Source of the DNA: Symbiodinium sp. CCMP2592
Lineage: Eukaryota > Sar > Dinophyceae > Suessiales > Symbiodiniaceae
Direction: 5' to 3'
Length of the DNA: 64,000 nucleotides
Assembly (NCBI GenBank): GCA_905221615.1
Contig: CAJNDT010002890.1
Location: forward strand, 1,824,072-1,888,071
Shown piece by piece: positions 36,305-48,066 of this stretch (position 1 is the first letter of the stretch; each line of letters starts with the position of its first letter). The notes under the pieces are model-generated. The model saw only the letters and a program-made list of their open reading frames with translations. It ran no database searches and was not told the DNA's origin. The translations under genes were made by a program, and so were the position numbers.

Positions 36305-36413
36305 CCCAGAGACTCCAAAACCCCCCAATAAAGGAATCTACCCTAAATTATATTAGGATCCCTAATATGATTTAAGGTGTATGCCTCAATGAAGGGTTTT
36401 TCGAGTCTCTGGG
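36305..36413. mobile_element. MITE-like palindromic element (family A)
   Basis: CCCAGAGACTCCAAAACCCC at the left and GAGTCTCTGGG at the right; the right arm is diverged in its TTAATTAAGG box. Confidence 0.75.
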
Positions 36414-36511
36414 GCGAGCGAGTTTGGCTCGGTTTGGCCGGTTGGGGATGGCTGTGAAGCAAGCTTACTCTCAGCCCGGGAAGTTGCTCGTGTAAACAAT
36501 CCTCCGATACG

Positions 36512-36705
36512 GTTGATGATATAACTTACCTGTGGTTAGTAGGGAATGGAGGAATGGGGTACAATTCTAACTACTATTACTACCATTCTTCCCTACTAAC
36601 CGAAGGTAACATAAGTCCAGCTCCTGCATTATCCGTAATGAGGACTATACCATAATTCCCCATAGTTTAGGGTCCTTAAGTTAATGCCGGATTTATATCA
36701 TCAAC
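36512..36705. mobile_element. Family D MITE interrupted by a family E MITE
   Basis: Outer arms GTTGATGATATAA and TTATATCATCAAC belong to family D. A family E element (36524-36609, ACTTACC...GGTAAC) sits close to the left arm. Confidence 0.75.
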
Positions 36706-36923
36706 AGCGGTGTCGTTGTTCAAAGCGCCGACAAAGGAAGACCCCCATGCGCCGACATCGAGTGGTGGGGCTTTTGAGTTTCAGAATCCAGAGCCGTCTC
36801 TAGAATAGAACCCAAAGTGATAGACTCCTTCGTGCAAGATTACGATGTCCCTGATAGCGCACACCCCAAAACAAATCCAATTCTTCAGAGCCTTACCGGA
36901 TGTTTACCGGAGTTGTTGTGGTA

Positions 36924-37023
36924 CTGTTGATGGACAAAATCCTGCATGACCCTAAGGACTCTGAACTCTGAAAACTATGGTACATTCCTTACAGCGGGTA
37001 ATGCAAGATTTTGTCCATCAGCA
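36924..37023. mobile_element. MITE-like element (family D)
   Basis: CTGTTGATGGACAAAATCCT at the left and AGGATTTTGTCCATCAGCAG-like right arm (one base differs). Confidence 0.8.
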
Positions 37024-37137
37024 GTATCCATCGTGTGCCCTACAGAGAGACCTTCGGGTTTAGGGCCTGATCCGGCTCGAGGCTCGGAATGTATCCCCGT
37101 CCTGCACCCTAGTAGTAGAGTAGGGAAGCTTTAACCT

Positions 37138-37182
37138 TTTTTGGTTAGTATAGTTCCTATATAATCCCTATATAACCAAAAA
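37138..37182. repeat. Short inverted repeat
   Basis: TTTTTGGTTA and TAACCAAAAA arms about 25 bp apart with TATA-rich centre; lies just left of a family F element. Confidence 0.55.
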
Positions 37183-37184
37183 CA

Positions 37185-37312
37185 AAGGGGAAAAGGAGGT
37201 ACCCTTAATGGGGACCCCTTCCCTATAATGGGCTATATGATGGTATAGAATAGCTATATTAAGGGTATATACCTAGGGGTCCTTACTAAGGGTCCCTCCT
37301 TTTACCCTTGGA
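37185..37312. mobile_element. MITE-like element (family F)
   Basis: AGGGGAAAAGGAGG at the left to CCTCCTTTTACCCTTGGA at the right, with CCTAGGGGTCC internal words. Intact relative of the copy truncated at 2524. Confidence 0.75.
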
Positions 37313-38030
37313 TCCTGCACCGAGGTGCGTTTGGGAGAACCAGCAGAAGCTCATGCTGGTACCCGACAGACAGAACCAAATTTGCGTGCCAGCAGGAAAT
37401 AAGTACCGACCTCAGTTCCACTCAGGACCGCAAGACGGTAGAGGTCTCAGCATGTGGGGCCCTAAACCCTGGAAGCCCTATAAGCTTGCCTGGGATCCGA
37501 TAGATCCCTGGAGGGTTCGGATTTAGAGGCTTCTCGTCTTGGGCTCTTTGTTTTGGGTGTATGGCTTGGGGCTTTTGGGGGTTGGGGTTAAAGGTCTGCC
37601 TGGTTGTTTGTGTTTTCGTGTTTGAGACGTAAGGAAAGACTTTCGCCACATTCAGATGTCAAATGGGAGATGGGCTTACAGCAGCCTTGACAAGTAGTAG
37701 TACGGCTCTCTCATAGTCTTTGCAAAGTAATACAAAGAGGTATACTACCCAAGGCATTGTTCTAAATATGTTGACGCGCTTCGGACACACAAAATCAGTT
37801 CTCGGTAATGCTTAGGTCAGTCTGTCGTGCTGGATGTCGACCCCTCCCTCGCCCCCCTACCCCCTGCCTTTTTCGCCTCTGATGGTAAGGTCTGCGGCCA
37901 GTTCCGCTTGGTTTTGAAGACTTTACTCTGAGAATATCTCATAGAACCATTTGCATTGCTCACCAGCCTCCTCCCCCTTTTCCTGTGCCCAAAGCGATCG
38001 TCAGCGACCACGTGCCTTTGGATCCCTGTA
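37313..38030. other. Intergenic, no gene seen
   Basis: No coding or structural signal beyond chance ORFs under 80 codons. Confidence 0.5.
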
Positions 38031-38031
38031 G

Positions 38032-38179
38032 TATAGGGGCCTTAGTACTAGTAGTCCGAATGTGGTCTGTGGGGGGTATACTATACTATATAATCATTTT
38101 AAGGAACCCTGTATCCTTAAATCCCCTATATAGCCCTTGCCATTAAAGTTTCCTTTAAAGGAACCCTGTTCTAATTAGC
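38032..38179. mobile_element. MITE-like element (family M), long form, diverged
   Basis: Starts TAGGGGCCTTAG and ends with GGAACCCTGTTCTAATTA, matching the two ends of the long family M copies. Confidence 0.55.
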
Positions 38180-38309
38180 AAGTTTCCTATTTTCATCAAC
38201 AGTCTCGGCGTCCTCGTAGAACATCAGGCTCCAAGTGCACTTCGCCTCAAGTCCTGAAGCTAACTTGTCCTCGGGTTTAGGGTCCAGGGTTTCGGGTTCA
38301 GGGTTTAGG

Positions 38310-38406
38310 GTTGATGATGTAAATCCTGCATGACCGTAAGGGCCATAAACTATGGGAATTATGGTATATTCCTTATGATGGGGCATGCAGGATTTATATC
38401 ATCAAC
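38310..38406. mobile_element. MITE-like element (family D)
   Basis: Left GTTGATGATGTAAATCCTGC, right GCAGGATTTATATCATCAAC. It directly abuts a TTTAGGG word on its left. Confidence 0.85.
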
Positions 38407-39828
38407 GGTAGTAGTGGAGTAGGTATCATTTAAATTTGTTTGGGGGGGAACTATAATCCAAATGTATATAATCCCAACTCCCACAGGTTGATCAACTTTC
38501 TGTAGTTCCCCTGGATACTCGACAAGTAGGTTGTGGCCTGGGCTTCAGGGTTTAGGGGTTTAGGGTTTGCAAGAAACTGCCCCAGACCTGGCACTTGCGT
38601 CCCTAAACCTCACACCCTTACGGTGTTACCCTATCCTTATAGGGTATAGCAAGCGGGAAACCAACCAGGAACCCTTACATGCAAGCCTGCGCACCTTTGC
38701 AGAAACTTTCTCAGGAAATTTGGAAGGAACCTGCCTTGAGCACCCATCCCTCATGGTTATAGTCGTATCGTGAACCCCTGCAACCCTGGAGACATTCTAG
38801 AAACCGTCTTTCGCGACCCTGAGACGAACCTTGACACCCTTCTTGCGGTGCCTATGGAAACCCTCAACATTACATGGAACCCAGACGGGAACCCTTAGCG
38901 CGAATCCTAAACCCTACCGTAAACCCCGGCACCCTAAACCCCAAACTGGAAATCCTGCTGTAAACCCTGGCCCCAAACTTTTGAACACACCTGCCAGGGA
39001 GTTTTCCTTCACGTTCAACGAGAGCCGTAAAACAATCGGCAGCACGATCCCTGCCACGCTACTCGGCTGCGAAGTTGGTAGTTTTGTTGCGGTGCTTGCA
39101 TATGGTGTCCTAAAGTTGTTGTCGATCAGATTCTTTAGGATTGTAGGTTTGTTTAATGGTTTTATGGATTTTGAAAAGGTGCCTTCCTTGTCAAACTAGG
39201 GCGATGGGGCATGTCTTAACTGCAGGTATATTCAGAGACCCTGAGGGGTGTTACTGTTACTGCTATGTACGAGCGCCCCTGTGTCAGGGCATCCATCCTA
39301 ACTGTTTCAGTTTTTTGGACACGTTCTGCTTGGTTTTTGTTTGAGTGCCCAAGGAAGGAAAACATATGTATTCGCTGTTGCCAGGGAGCCTGCAACGAGG
39401 TACTGACACGTTGGACAGTGCTATGTGAAGGTTCGTAAAAAACGGGAGCATGCATGTGGACCTTTGGGGTTAAGCCTTCCTCGCCCACTCCTCAAGACCG
39501 CCGCTTAGTTCGCCACAAGCCTGGCAAGCGGACGTCCCAGACTTTCGGACCCTGAACTCCAAAACTCTGAAGCGAACTGCCTGGCCAGCATGCCCTGGAA
39601 TTCTAAAGCCAGGCGATCCTGAAGCTTCAAAGCACTGCGCCCATCAACTCAAAGCAGGCTGCAGACCTCGTAGACCAAGTCATCTTTCTTCTTGAAGTGA
39701 TTTACGTGACCAACCAGAATGTGAAATTCCAAGCGCCTGCCTTCGAAGCATGACAAATCGCCCAGGATGCACATGACAAAGCCTAAAGCCGCTTGCCCGG
39801 CAAATTCAGCAATAACCGATACACACAA
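38407..39828. other. Intergenic, no gene seen
   Basis: Contains isolated CCCTAAA words and a 122-codon ORF at 38831-39199 with no recognisable features. Confidence 0.5.
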
Positions 39829-39950
39829 CCCTAAACGCCCTAAAGCCCCAAACCCTTGTATAAACCCTAAACCCCCTCACCCCTAAACCCCCAAACCCTA
39901 AACCCTGAACCCTAAGCCCCGAAACCCCCAAACCCTAAACCCCCAAACCC
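39829..39950 (-). repeat. CCCTAAA telomere-like array
   Basis: About 120 bp of CCCTAAA, CCCCTAAA and CCCCAAA units. Confidence 0.85.
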
Positions 39951-40087
39951 AGCACGAACTGAAGCCGGCAGCCCTTGAGTTCCTGCATCTTCGGCCTCGA
40001 TCCCTCCCTCTACGTCTTATCAAAGGGGAAAATGAGGGACCCTTAAAGGGTCCCTTTAAAGGGATCTATAGGGATTCTATAAGGGTA

Positions 40088-40130
40088 TAGGGTTTAGGGT
40101 TTAGGGGTTTGGGGGTTTAGGGAGTTTAGG
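40088..40130 (+). repeat. TTTAGGG telomere-like tract
   Basis: About 43 bp immediately left of a family F element. Confidence 0.8.
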
Positions 40131-40242
40131 GGAAAAGGAGGGACCCTTAACGGGGACCCCTACCCTACAATGGGCTATATAATGGCTATACTAAGGGTAT
40201 ATACCTAGGGGTCCTTATCAAGGGTCCCTCCTTTTGCCCTTG
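40128..40242. mobile_element. MITE-like element (family F)
   Basis: AGGGGAAAAGGAGGGACCC at the left and GGGTCCCTCCTTTTGCCCTT at the right. Confidence 0.8.
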
Positions 40243-40336
40243 GATCTTAATAGCCTCAGAACTTGATTTAGGGGTCGGAATAATGCGGAACAGTAGCCCT
40301 GCATAGCCCCTAGACAGCTATAGTATAGTATACTAC

Positions 40337-40393
40337 AGTATACCCCAAACCCTAAACCCTAAACCCTAAACCCTATAGTATACCCCGAACCCT
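40337..40393 (-). repeat. CCCTAAA tract bracketed by a 17-bp direct repeat
   Basis: AGTATACCCCAAACCCT (40337-40353) recurs as AGTATACCCCGAACCCT (40377-40393), one mismatch. Between them are 23 bp made of CCCTAAA units. The surrounding sequence resembles the inside of a family M element. Confidence 0.75.
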
Positions 40394-40498
40394 ACTCAGG
40401 CCCTCTTCTGAGCATTCAGGCCCCTTCACCGGCCCGAAATGCTTCGGAACTTGAGAAACAGGAACCTGAAGCCATCTTAGACGGCGTTTAGTGTTCAT

Positions 40499-40570
40499 AC
40501 ATATATATATATATATATTAATATTAATTATATGCACATAACTACGTATCTATCTATCTATATATATACA

Positions 40571-40602
<32 letters not shown>

Positions 40603-40605
40603 CAT
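40499..40605. repeat. TA-rich microsatellite cluster
   Basis: Several TA and TATC runs; the ORF read through it is an artefact. Confidence 0.85.
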
Positions 40606-41327
40606 ACACATATACTCTCATAATATTGTTGTTATTGTTGTTATCTTTCGGATCTCGCTTGGAGTCTTCACCAGGAGGTTTCAATCAGCGGTCATCTCTT
40701 CCAGGGCCCTTATCAACAGAGGTTTTCATCAGGGGGATACATTAAGACCTGCACACCTCAACGAGGCAGAGGCTAGCCTTGTTACGTAATCAGGATAATG
40801 CAAGGGCCTTAACAATTGGAATAGGGTTTTGGGGGTTTCTTCACATTTAGCTTATATTATACTCCCAAACCCATCAAGGTCCTACAGCAGTGCTTTTCAG
40901 GATTTACGGCAGGGTGCAGTAGTATTGGTTCTCGTTGGAAGCCCGGACAAGCAAGACAACCAATAAACGTGAAATCCTGAACCCTAAACCGGTATAAACC
41001 CCAAAGGCCTCAACTGGAACTCCTGCAAAAGGCCTCGAGGTTGAGGTCTTGTTTGGGGATCTTTGGAGTGTGGAGCCAAGATTGAAGATGTAGAGCTGAG
41101 TAGTTCAGCAATCATGTTTCAATTTTCAGCCGTGGGGTCCGTATTCAGTGATTTCGGATCCAGGGCGCAAGACTTGTGGTTTTGAGTTTTGCATTTCGGA
41201 TGAAGATTTCAGGGGGCCAACTGCGACTGAAACTCACGCATGCACTGAGTGTTTGATGAATATGTGGGCCGCTGGACATCCATGTTGAACGGTCAGAGGG
41301 CCTGAATCCCTAGGCCACTGCAATAGA
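40606..41327. other. Intergenic, with a family M end fragment
   Basis: At 40801-40840 a family M-like end (GGGCCTTAACAATTGGAATA) is present without its partner. Otherwise unremarkable. Confidence 0.45.
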
Positions 41328-41428
41328 AGCCCAAAAGTTGGAAACCCAATAGCCTCAATCCTTGAGAGTCATGTATCGGGAAGCCCAGCACTATTTGGCC
41401 TTAATCAATTTTCCAACTTTATGGGGCT
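41328..41428. mobile_element. MITE-like element (family H)
   Basis: Left AGCCCAAAAGTTGGAAACCC, right TTCCAACTTTATGGGGCT. A second copy is at 47811-47911 with the same internal CAGCACTATTTGGCCTTAAT block. Confidence 0.75.
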
Positions 41429-41484
41429 CCTAAACCCTAAACCCTAAACCCTAAGCCCTAAACCCTAAACCCTGAACCCTAACC
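41428..41484 (-). repeat. CCCTAAA telomere-like array
   Basis: Eight or so CCCTAAA-type units directly abutting the family H element. Confidence 0.9.
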
Positions 41485-41627
41485 TTTCGGGTTGATTAAG
41501 CCCGCCTCGGGCTTCGCCTTACAGGGCAAAAGCCCATAAGCACTACAACGCTCAAGCCGCAGAAATCCGGTAAAAAAGCCCCGAAGCTCCCAGGGTTTAG
41601 GTTTAGGGGTAATACCAGTATCCCCTT

Positions 41628-41748
41628 ATCTAGGATGCCCAGTAGTACCCTTATTCCCTTTTTCTAGTCCTAGGTTCCTTATAAAGTTACCCAATACCAA
41701 AAAGAGAGGCCTTTTTATTCCTAGGTTACTGGGTATCCTAGATATGGT
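41628..41748. mobile_element. Inverted-repeat element (family K), single copy
   Basis: CTTATCTAGGATGCCCAGTA and TACTGGGTATCCTAGATATG arms face each other, with CCTAGGTT words inside. Confidence 0.55.
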
Positions 41749-43198
41749 CCCTAGATATTTGTAGCATAACAATCCCCAAACCCTACTCCAAGTATTAGGG
41801 CCCCTTGTACCAAACTCAAACCCCATCGGACCTAACCCAGAGCACCCAAAGACCCCCAGTAGCGTACTTGTTGCTTTCAAGAGCTGATAAGTTCAGGGTT
41901 ATGGGTGCAGGGTTAAAGGTTAAGGGCTTCGGGCTTGAGGTGTAGGGTATATATCGGTCCGTAGGTAAAGAGGAAACCACAAGCAGTCAAACAGTATGTT
42001 GCTCTACCACAGGTCTGTGTTAATTCCTGGTGGCCCAGTGTGCACCCCGAACCCTAACCGCAAGCCGTAAACTTAGCAGGTGGAAACGAAGTCACGAAAA
42101 CCGCAAGCGAACCAGCGAAACAGTTGCTTGAGCACTTCGACACTCGCAGTATTACCGGGGCATGGAAGCACAATTGGGAATAGTATTCCTTGGGGTTCCC
42201 CCTTCTCTATGTGATAATTACACCCAGCCCCCTCCCGCCTCCAAAAAAAAATACGGAGTGCCAACTACGCATCAAGCCACTTCTGTTCAAGTATTTACTA
42301 AACCCAGGATTGCACTATACAGTATTCACAAAACCACATCGAAAGCCACAAAACAACACAGCAACCTAGTAGAGACATCCATGAGTTATCTAAACCCACT
42401 AACACTCGGCATGGGTTCATCACATGGGCCCGTCATCCCACAACTGTTGTTTCTGTAGGAGTTTAAGGTTTGACCTGTTGTGTCCATGTGATGTGGGGTT
42501 GACGGCTCGCCCAGGGTTTAGGGTTTTAGGGTGTAGGGTTTCAGATGTAGTTTTGGTAGAGGGCTTACGGTCTGTAGCTCATCACGTTGATGCCTTCTGT
42601 TGGCGGGAACAACGACGAAGCAGAGTGATATAGAGGACTGATTAATGACTACTAGTATCCCCTTATAACCTTTAACAAACTATGAGGGCATCATATTCCG
42701 AAAACCCTGTTCTAAACATTATAAGGCCCCTATATAAGATTGTGATGGTAGCCATTCCCTCTGTCGCGATTTGCAGATGCATGAAGGAGTTCAAAGTAGA
42801 AGAATGTGCCCCGACAGCCGTAGATGTAAATGATGGAGAAGCTCTAAACCTTGAGAGTTTTACTTCCTACGCCCTGAACCCTGTTTAAACCAGAAAGATT
42901 GCCTCCCGAAACACCCTAGCAGCTGCTTGAAAGAGCCAAGGAAAGGAAGGAGTTCCCTCTCAACACGGGCGAGCATCTGTTGGAGCCTTTCCTCATGGTC
43001 TACAATGACCCCGGATCTTAGCCGGGGCTCCGTGCTGAGCCCTGCAGAGGGCCGTGCTGCGGGGGCCGTGCCGCCGACACGCACCAAGGGACGTGTGCTC
43101 CGACTGTCCGACTGGGCGCTGCGTCCTAGCACGCGAAGCAGAATCAAGCGCACGATGCACCGGGCCTGGGCCTGAAAAGCAACAAGCTTGGGCACCTG
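41749..43198. other. Intergenic; one weak minus-strand ORF
   Basis: A family M end fragment lies at about 41765-41812. The minus-strand ORF 42860-43195 (111 codons) ends in a helical HEERLQQMLARVERELLPF-like stretch that could be an exon remnant. The evidence is too thin to call a gene. Confidence 0.4.
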
Positions 43199-43333
43199 AA
43201 CCCCTAAACCCTAAACCCTCAACCCTTAAACCCCTAAACCCTATAAACCCCTAAACCCTATAAACCCCTAAACCCCTAAACCCCTAAACTCCTAAACCCT
43301 ATACCCCTAAACCCTAAACTCCTAAACCCTAAA
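43199..43333 (-). repeat. CCCTAAA telomere-like array, 135 bp
   Basis: CCCTAAA, CCCCTAAA and CCCTATAAA units. Confidence 0.9.
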
Positions 43334-43401
43334 TGAATCCTTGAGGCGTCCAGGCCGAAGCAACCAGAGCCCCGATACCGTGGCCTGGGCCCGGTGCACC
43401 A

Positions 43402-43606
43402 CTTGGAGGGTCGGGGGACTTAGTAAGTAGGGCTCCTTAAAGGGATCTTTAGTGGGATCTATAAGGGGTTCTATACTGGAGGGTATGGGACTTAGTAAGT
43501 AGGTTATAAGTAGACTTATAAAGTACCCTAAAAGGAATCCTAATCGGGGTTATGGTAATAGTAAGTCTCCAAAATGACTAGTTACTAAGTCCCCCAACGC
43601 TCCAAG
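43402..43606. mobile_element. MITE-like element (family B) with internal duplication
   Basis: Normal outer arms, but the left arm motif GGGACTTAGTAAGTAG occurs twice (near 43414 and 43488), separated by an extra piece with GGGATCTATAAGGGG words. Flanked by CA on both sides. Confidence 0.8.
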
Positions 43607-44153
43607 CAGCTTCTACCGCCGTGGATGAAGGATGGCGAAATGACAGACACCTGGTGGCGAGGTCGTGTGGAGATGGTGTATGAACCATGCCCGTCATCGG
43701 ATTTCTGGAACGAGCACCGGGTGTGTTGACAGCTGTGTGCTGTCATAAGACTAAGTCATCAGCGGAGCTGATGCTGCACATTGCATGCAGTGAGCAGCCC
43801 GTAGCTCAGGCACTGGCAAAAACAACCCGGGCAAGAGCAGCAAAAAGAGCCGCGGTGGCTGCTTCGTCTGCATGATAAACAGCTTGCAGGCTGCACTCAG
43901 GGTAGAGGGTTTAGGGTCTAGGAGCTGGTGGCTATCCTGTTGCCCCGATGCATGTGGACCCGCCAGTGCCACCAACCGTTTGCGAGGTTGCATGCGACGG
44001 AGTCAGAGCCGGCAAACATGTCGAAGAAACCAGTTCGAAGAACTTCAGCGCTTGTCATGCTGTTGTCTCCACAGCTATTTTTCTACTCTTGCATTGCATG
44101 CTACGATACTCGACGCCCAGCCTCAGCCTAGATGTGTGAATAGAGTATTGTTA

Positions 44154-44200
44154 TGAGTAGTAGTAGTGGAGTGGTAGTGGTAGTGGGAGTGGTAGTAGTG

Positions 44201-44269
<69 letters not shown>

Positions 44270-44279
44270 ATAATAATAG
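44154..44279. repeat. (GTA)n trinucleotide array
   Basis: About 125 bp of GTAGTA with GTG interruptions at the left end. Poly-Val and poly-Thr ORFs on the two strands are artefacts. Confidence 0.95.
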
Positions 44280-44339
44280 CCTTACGTAGTAGTATCGGCA
44301 CGACTACTACTGCTGGTCTCTCTCTATGTATGTATTTAT

Positions 44340-44460
44340 GAATATATATATATATATATACACATATGCAGGCGCATACTAACAAAATCGGGAATACACA
44401 CATATACACACACATCTAGAAGTATATGTATATATATATATACATATATATATACGTGTA
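44340..44460. repeat. TA/CA microsatellite cluster
   Basis: TA runs at 44342-44362 and 44426-44455 with CACATA between. Confidence 0.85.
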
Positions 44461-45671
44461 CATTACTCTATGGTATCTCCCCTCATCTACGCACGTCTGT
44501 CTTTCAGGTTTCATCTTGCGTCAGGCATCGGTTTTTGGGATCGGGAGGATTGCCTGTGTCTCGTACTTTGCGTCTTCGCATTTAAGCACAAGGGCAAGAT
44601 CGAGCGTATGCAAGTGGGTTCTAAGTCCATTCAATTGAACATGCTGCTGCGGATCCTCATTCCCGGTTCAAGTTGCAGGGGCAAGTCTCGAATCTTGGCG
44701 AATTAGTTGAATGCGTCTTGAATCGGTTCGACCCACGCACTGTGGTTTGAAAATTGTGTTTCGCATTTCGATCCTATCGTTCTGTTAAGAGCAAACTTTT
44801 CGTGCTTCATAGATGTGGTGTTGCCCACTGCGGAAATCCAACACTGGTAATGTTTCTTGTTTCGCTTTTTCGTTGGTATTATTAGTGTTACCATTGCTGT
44901 GTGTGGTGATGTAATATATCCACCATGCTCTGTGTGCTTGACTCTGACTCTTCACAAAACATTCCCTCATCATACAAGCGTCAGTGTCGTGATCGCGGTT
45001 TCTCAGTGTTGTTCAACAGTACGGTGGATATAGTCACCGTTCTGGCTACCTCAGTACTACCAACCCAGTCAACAACCCCGTTGCTTCATATGTCTTAGTC
45101 AACATTATTCTTGGAAAGTTGCTCCTGATGTTTGTGCGCGGTCGACCATCATTTTATGGCTTTAACTACTGCTTGCAGTAGAGAGCCCTTCTCAGCACAA
45201 GATCAGCAAATCACAACAAAGCCGAGACCTACATGACTGTTCACGGGCATCTGCTATCCGCAAATCTTCCATAATGTTGAAAAAGCGACAACTTCCCCTA
45301 GTAGTTATCCTAGTCCTAGTTGACAACAGAAGAGACGTGGCCTAGACGATGCACAAACGTCAAAATGCCGTAAACTCCGAACGACCATGTAAAGCTCAAT
45401 TAATTTGGTATATAAGCCACGACACGACAAAACCGATTAGCATTTGCCAAGACCATATAACCAAGAGGGATGCAAGCTTTGATAAGGTACCACAATCTTT
45501 ATCTAAAGGCAGCAGGGAAACTACACTTTGTACATTTTTTTTGCGGTAACTTGGCATAGATGAACATACTGGCAGTTTAGATATGACCAAGAGGGTGTTT
45601 GGAGATTGGATAGGCTTGAAGGGATTCGAGCACAAAACGCGGCTACATGAAGGGGCTAGCATATCTCTATA
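44461..45671. other. Intergenic, no gene seen
   Basis: AT-richer, free of telomere-like words. ORFs of 60-80 codons only. Confidence 0.5.
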
Positions 45672-45734
<63 letters not shown>

Positions 45735-45735
45735 G
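45672..45735. repeat. (TA)n microsatellite, about 60 bp
   Basis: Pure TA run. Confidence 0.95.
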
Positions 45736-45894
45736 TATACGCACACATATTATGCGCCATTGCATTTTACAAAGTACCCCTTCTCCGTTAATTCTCTGAT
45801 GTCCTGGTGTTTGCTTCTATTCTATTCTGCTCTGTTGTTGCATACATGTGTATTTCTACACAGACTTATTTATATACGTATACCCCTTCTATGC

Positions 45895-45914
45895 ATATGT
45901 ATGTATGTGTGTGT

Positions 45915-45954
<40 letters not shown>

Positions 45955-45990
45955 ATATATATATATACATATATGTTATATATACATATG
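45895..45990. repeat. TA/TG microsatellite cluster
   Basis: TATG and GTGTGT leading into TA runs at 45920-45965. Confidence 0.85.
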
Positions 45991-46000
45991 ACCTGAGTTG

Positions 46001-46758
46001 ACGGCTCCGGACCCGCTGAACCCGACGCCACGTGTGCCGTGGGCGTGGGAAAAGATCGCGATGTTGTTTTCTAAGGGGGGTGGGATGGGGTTCATTGATT
46101 TTTCTAGGGCTATAAGGCAGTTGAGGTTGAGGGTTTAGAGTGTTGGGGCTGCAGGTTCAAGCTGGAAACCCTAAACTCCAAACCTGCAACTGACAGTTCA
46201 GGTCTAGAGTCTAAAGCTTGGGCCGAGAGCTGAGGGTCCAGAGGCCAGGGCAGAAGCAGGCTTCTTGAAAGGTTTGGGTTTCAGTTTTGGATTCCGAAGA
46301 ATTAGCAGTCAGAAGAGTCATTGTGACCTTGGGCTCCGGTCTTTATTGGACTTCGAGCCTGTGTGCGAGGGTGTTCGGGTCTTGCAGTTCAGGGCAGGGT
46401 GTGCAATAGTGCGACCGTTGCCATCAACTCTGAGGGTTTAGGGTCCCCTGTTCTGTTGGGCGTCTTTAGGGTTTAGGCTTTAGGGTTTGGTTTGGAGAAT
46501 CTGGTGGAGAAAACCATGAAGTACCCATAACCAACGGCTGTCCTTTCTTGCCATAAAATGCGGTACCTACTAAACCTTCAAAAGTATGTATAATGATGGC
46601 CCAACACCTATAAAAGAACATAATCTTGATACTTTTGGGGTCCAGGTAGAAGAACATTGTCCAGCTGCGGGCCGCCCTCAAGTAGAATGTAGAAGCTACA
46701 GGGAGGCCCAACTAGTGGAGGTTTGATCTGCATGACCCTGACACGGCAAAACACCTAC
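46001..46758. other. Intergenic, no gene seen
   Basis: Isolated TTTAGGG words; no credible ORF. Confidence 0.5.
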
Positions 46759-46962
46759 TATAGGGGCCTAATGAATGACCTGTACTATTTCGGGGGGGTT
46801 CCTTTAACGGGCTCCTCTAAGAAATCCTATAACAGTACTATACGGGTTTAATATAGGGGCCTTAATAATAGCTGCCTATATTATCTTGGGGGCTCCTTAT
46901 TATGATCAAAGTATGATAATGGGCCCCTCAAAACCCTATTCTAATTATTCAGGCCCCTATAT
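46759..46962. mobile_element. Tandem or nested family M MITE-like elements
   Basis: Two left ends occur: TAGGGGCCTAATGAATGACC near 46761 and TAGGGGCCTTAATAATAGC near 46843. They share one right end, CCCTATTCTAATTATTCAGG, near 46930-46955. This suggests one copy inserted beside or into another. Confidence 0.6.
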
Positions 46963-47097
46963 CAAACAGTTTGCTTTTGCAGGTTAAGGCCCGTGCCGCC
47001 CTGCACTCTGAACCATCAACATGCATGCCCTCTGCGGGCCCTAAAGACTTTAAACCATAAGCCGGAGAGGACCTCCGCGCACTTTGCAAGAACCCTG

Positions 47098-47229
47098 CTT
47101 GGAGGGTCGGGGGACTTAGTAACTGGTTATTCTTGGGACTTATAAGTACCATAACCCCAATTAGGTTCCCTTTTAGGCGACTTATAAGTCTACTTACTAC
47201 CTACTTACTAAGTCCCCCGACCCTCCAAG
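47098..47229. mobile_element. MITE-like element (family B)
   Basis: CTTGGAGGGTCGGGGGACTT at the left, AAGTCCCCCGACCCTCCAAG at the right. TG on both flanks. Orientation is opposite to the 55736 copy. Confidence 0.85.
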
Positions 47230-47810
47230 TGTCAACCCTCCCTCCAGTCCTTCGACCGCACAAGGTTCCCTACAAGACCCACATAACTTTCAATTTCCCA
47301 AACTCCACAAGGCCCAAACATCCCAAGCCCGCAGAACTTGAAGCCCATAACCCCAGACCCCTAAACCCTAAACCCCTAGACCCCTCAACTTAACCATTAA
47401 ACCCCCAACCCCATAAAACCATTCTAAACCCCGACAACTTCAGCAATCCCAGCATGCAATGGCAACATGTCGGGCGCAGGGTGGCCGGACAGATGACTCG
47501 CTCTCGCCTCGCCTCCGAGGATGCTCTCCGATAGCGGAAAAGAAGCAAGGAAGGTTTAGGGCTCCAGGGTCCCTGAACGGAAAGCGTTTAGGGTTTAGGG
47601 TAAAGGTTTTAGGGTTTAGGGTAAAGGGTTTAGGGTAAAGGGTTTAAAGGGTTTAGCATATGCTGGTCCAAAAACAGGAAGTATATTCATATGTAGACTT
47701 CAGATGCATCATGGCAATCGGCCGGCTGTACTGTGTTTCATGTTTTCCGGTGGCTTTAGCATCACATATCCTGCACACTCAGCTCCACACCCTACAGATC
47801 CTATAGTAGA
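47230..47810 (+). repeat. Intergenic with two telomere-like patches
   Basis: CCCTAAA words at 47359-47386. At 47587-47655 there is a variant tandem of TTTAGGG alternating with TAAAGG. Confidence 0.6.
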
Positions 47811-47911
47811 ACCCCAAAAGTTGGAAACCCAATAGCCCCAATCCATAAGTGTAAAGCAAAAAGGATTCCAGCACTATTTGGCCTTAATCCGGTTTCCAAC
47901 TTTATGGGGTT
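47811..47911. mobile_element. MITE-like element (family H)
   Basis: ACCCCAAAAGTTGGAAACCC at the left, GGTTTCCAACTTTATGGGGT at the right, both arms cleaner than the 41328 copy. Confidence 0.8.
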
Positions 47912-47972
47912 TACTGGTAAGCCCCAAACAACAAGGTCCCAAATCTCCTGGGCTTCAATCCCTTGAGACCAA

Positions 47973-48066
47973 TGTGGGAGTTTCCGAAAATAGGGGAGCC
48001 TATAATATAGTACCCTAAATAGTACGATCCTTATTATAAGGGTCCTACAACAGGGTACCTCAGTTT
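47973..48066. mobile_element. Partial MITE-like element (family G)
   Basis: Starts TGTGGGAGTTTCCGAAAATA and contains GGGTACC words; the right arm is not found. Confidence 0.45.

Noticed and set aside
44128..44415. Poly-Val and poly-Thr ORFs
   Set aside because: Translation of the GTA trinucleotide array and TA repeats.
45396..45996. Tyr/Ile-repeat ORFs on both strands
   Set aside because: Translation of TA microsatellites.
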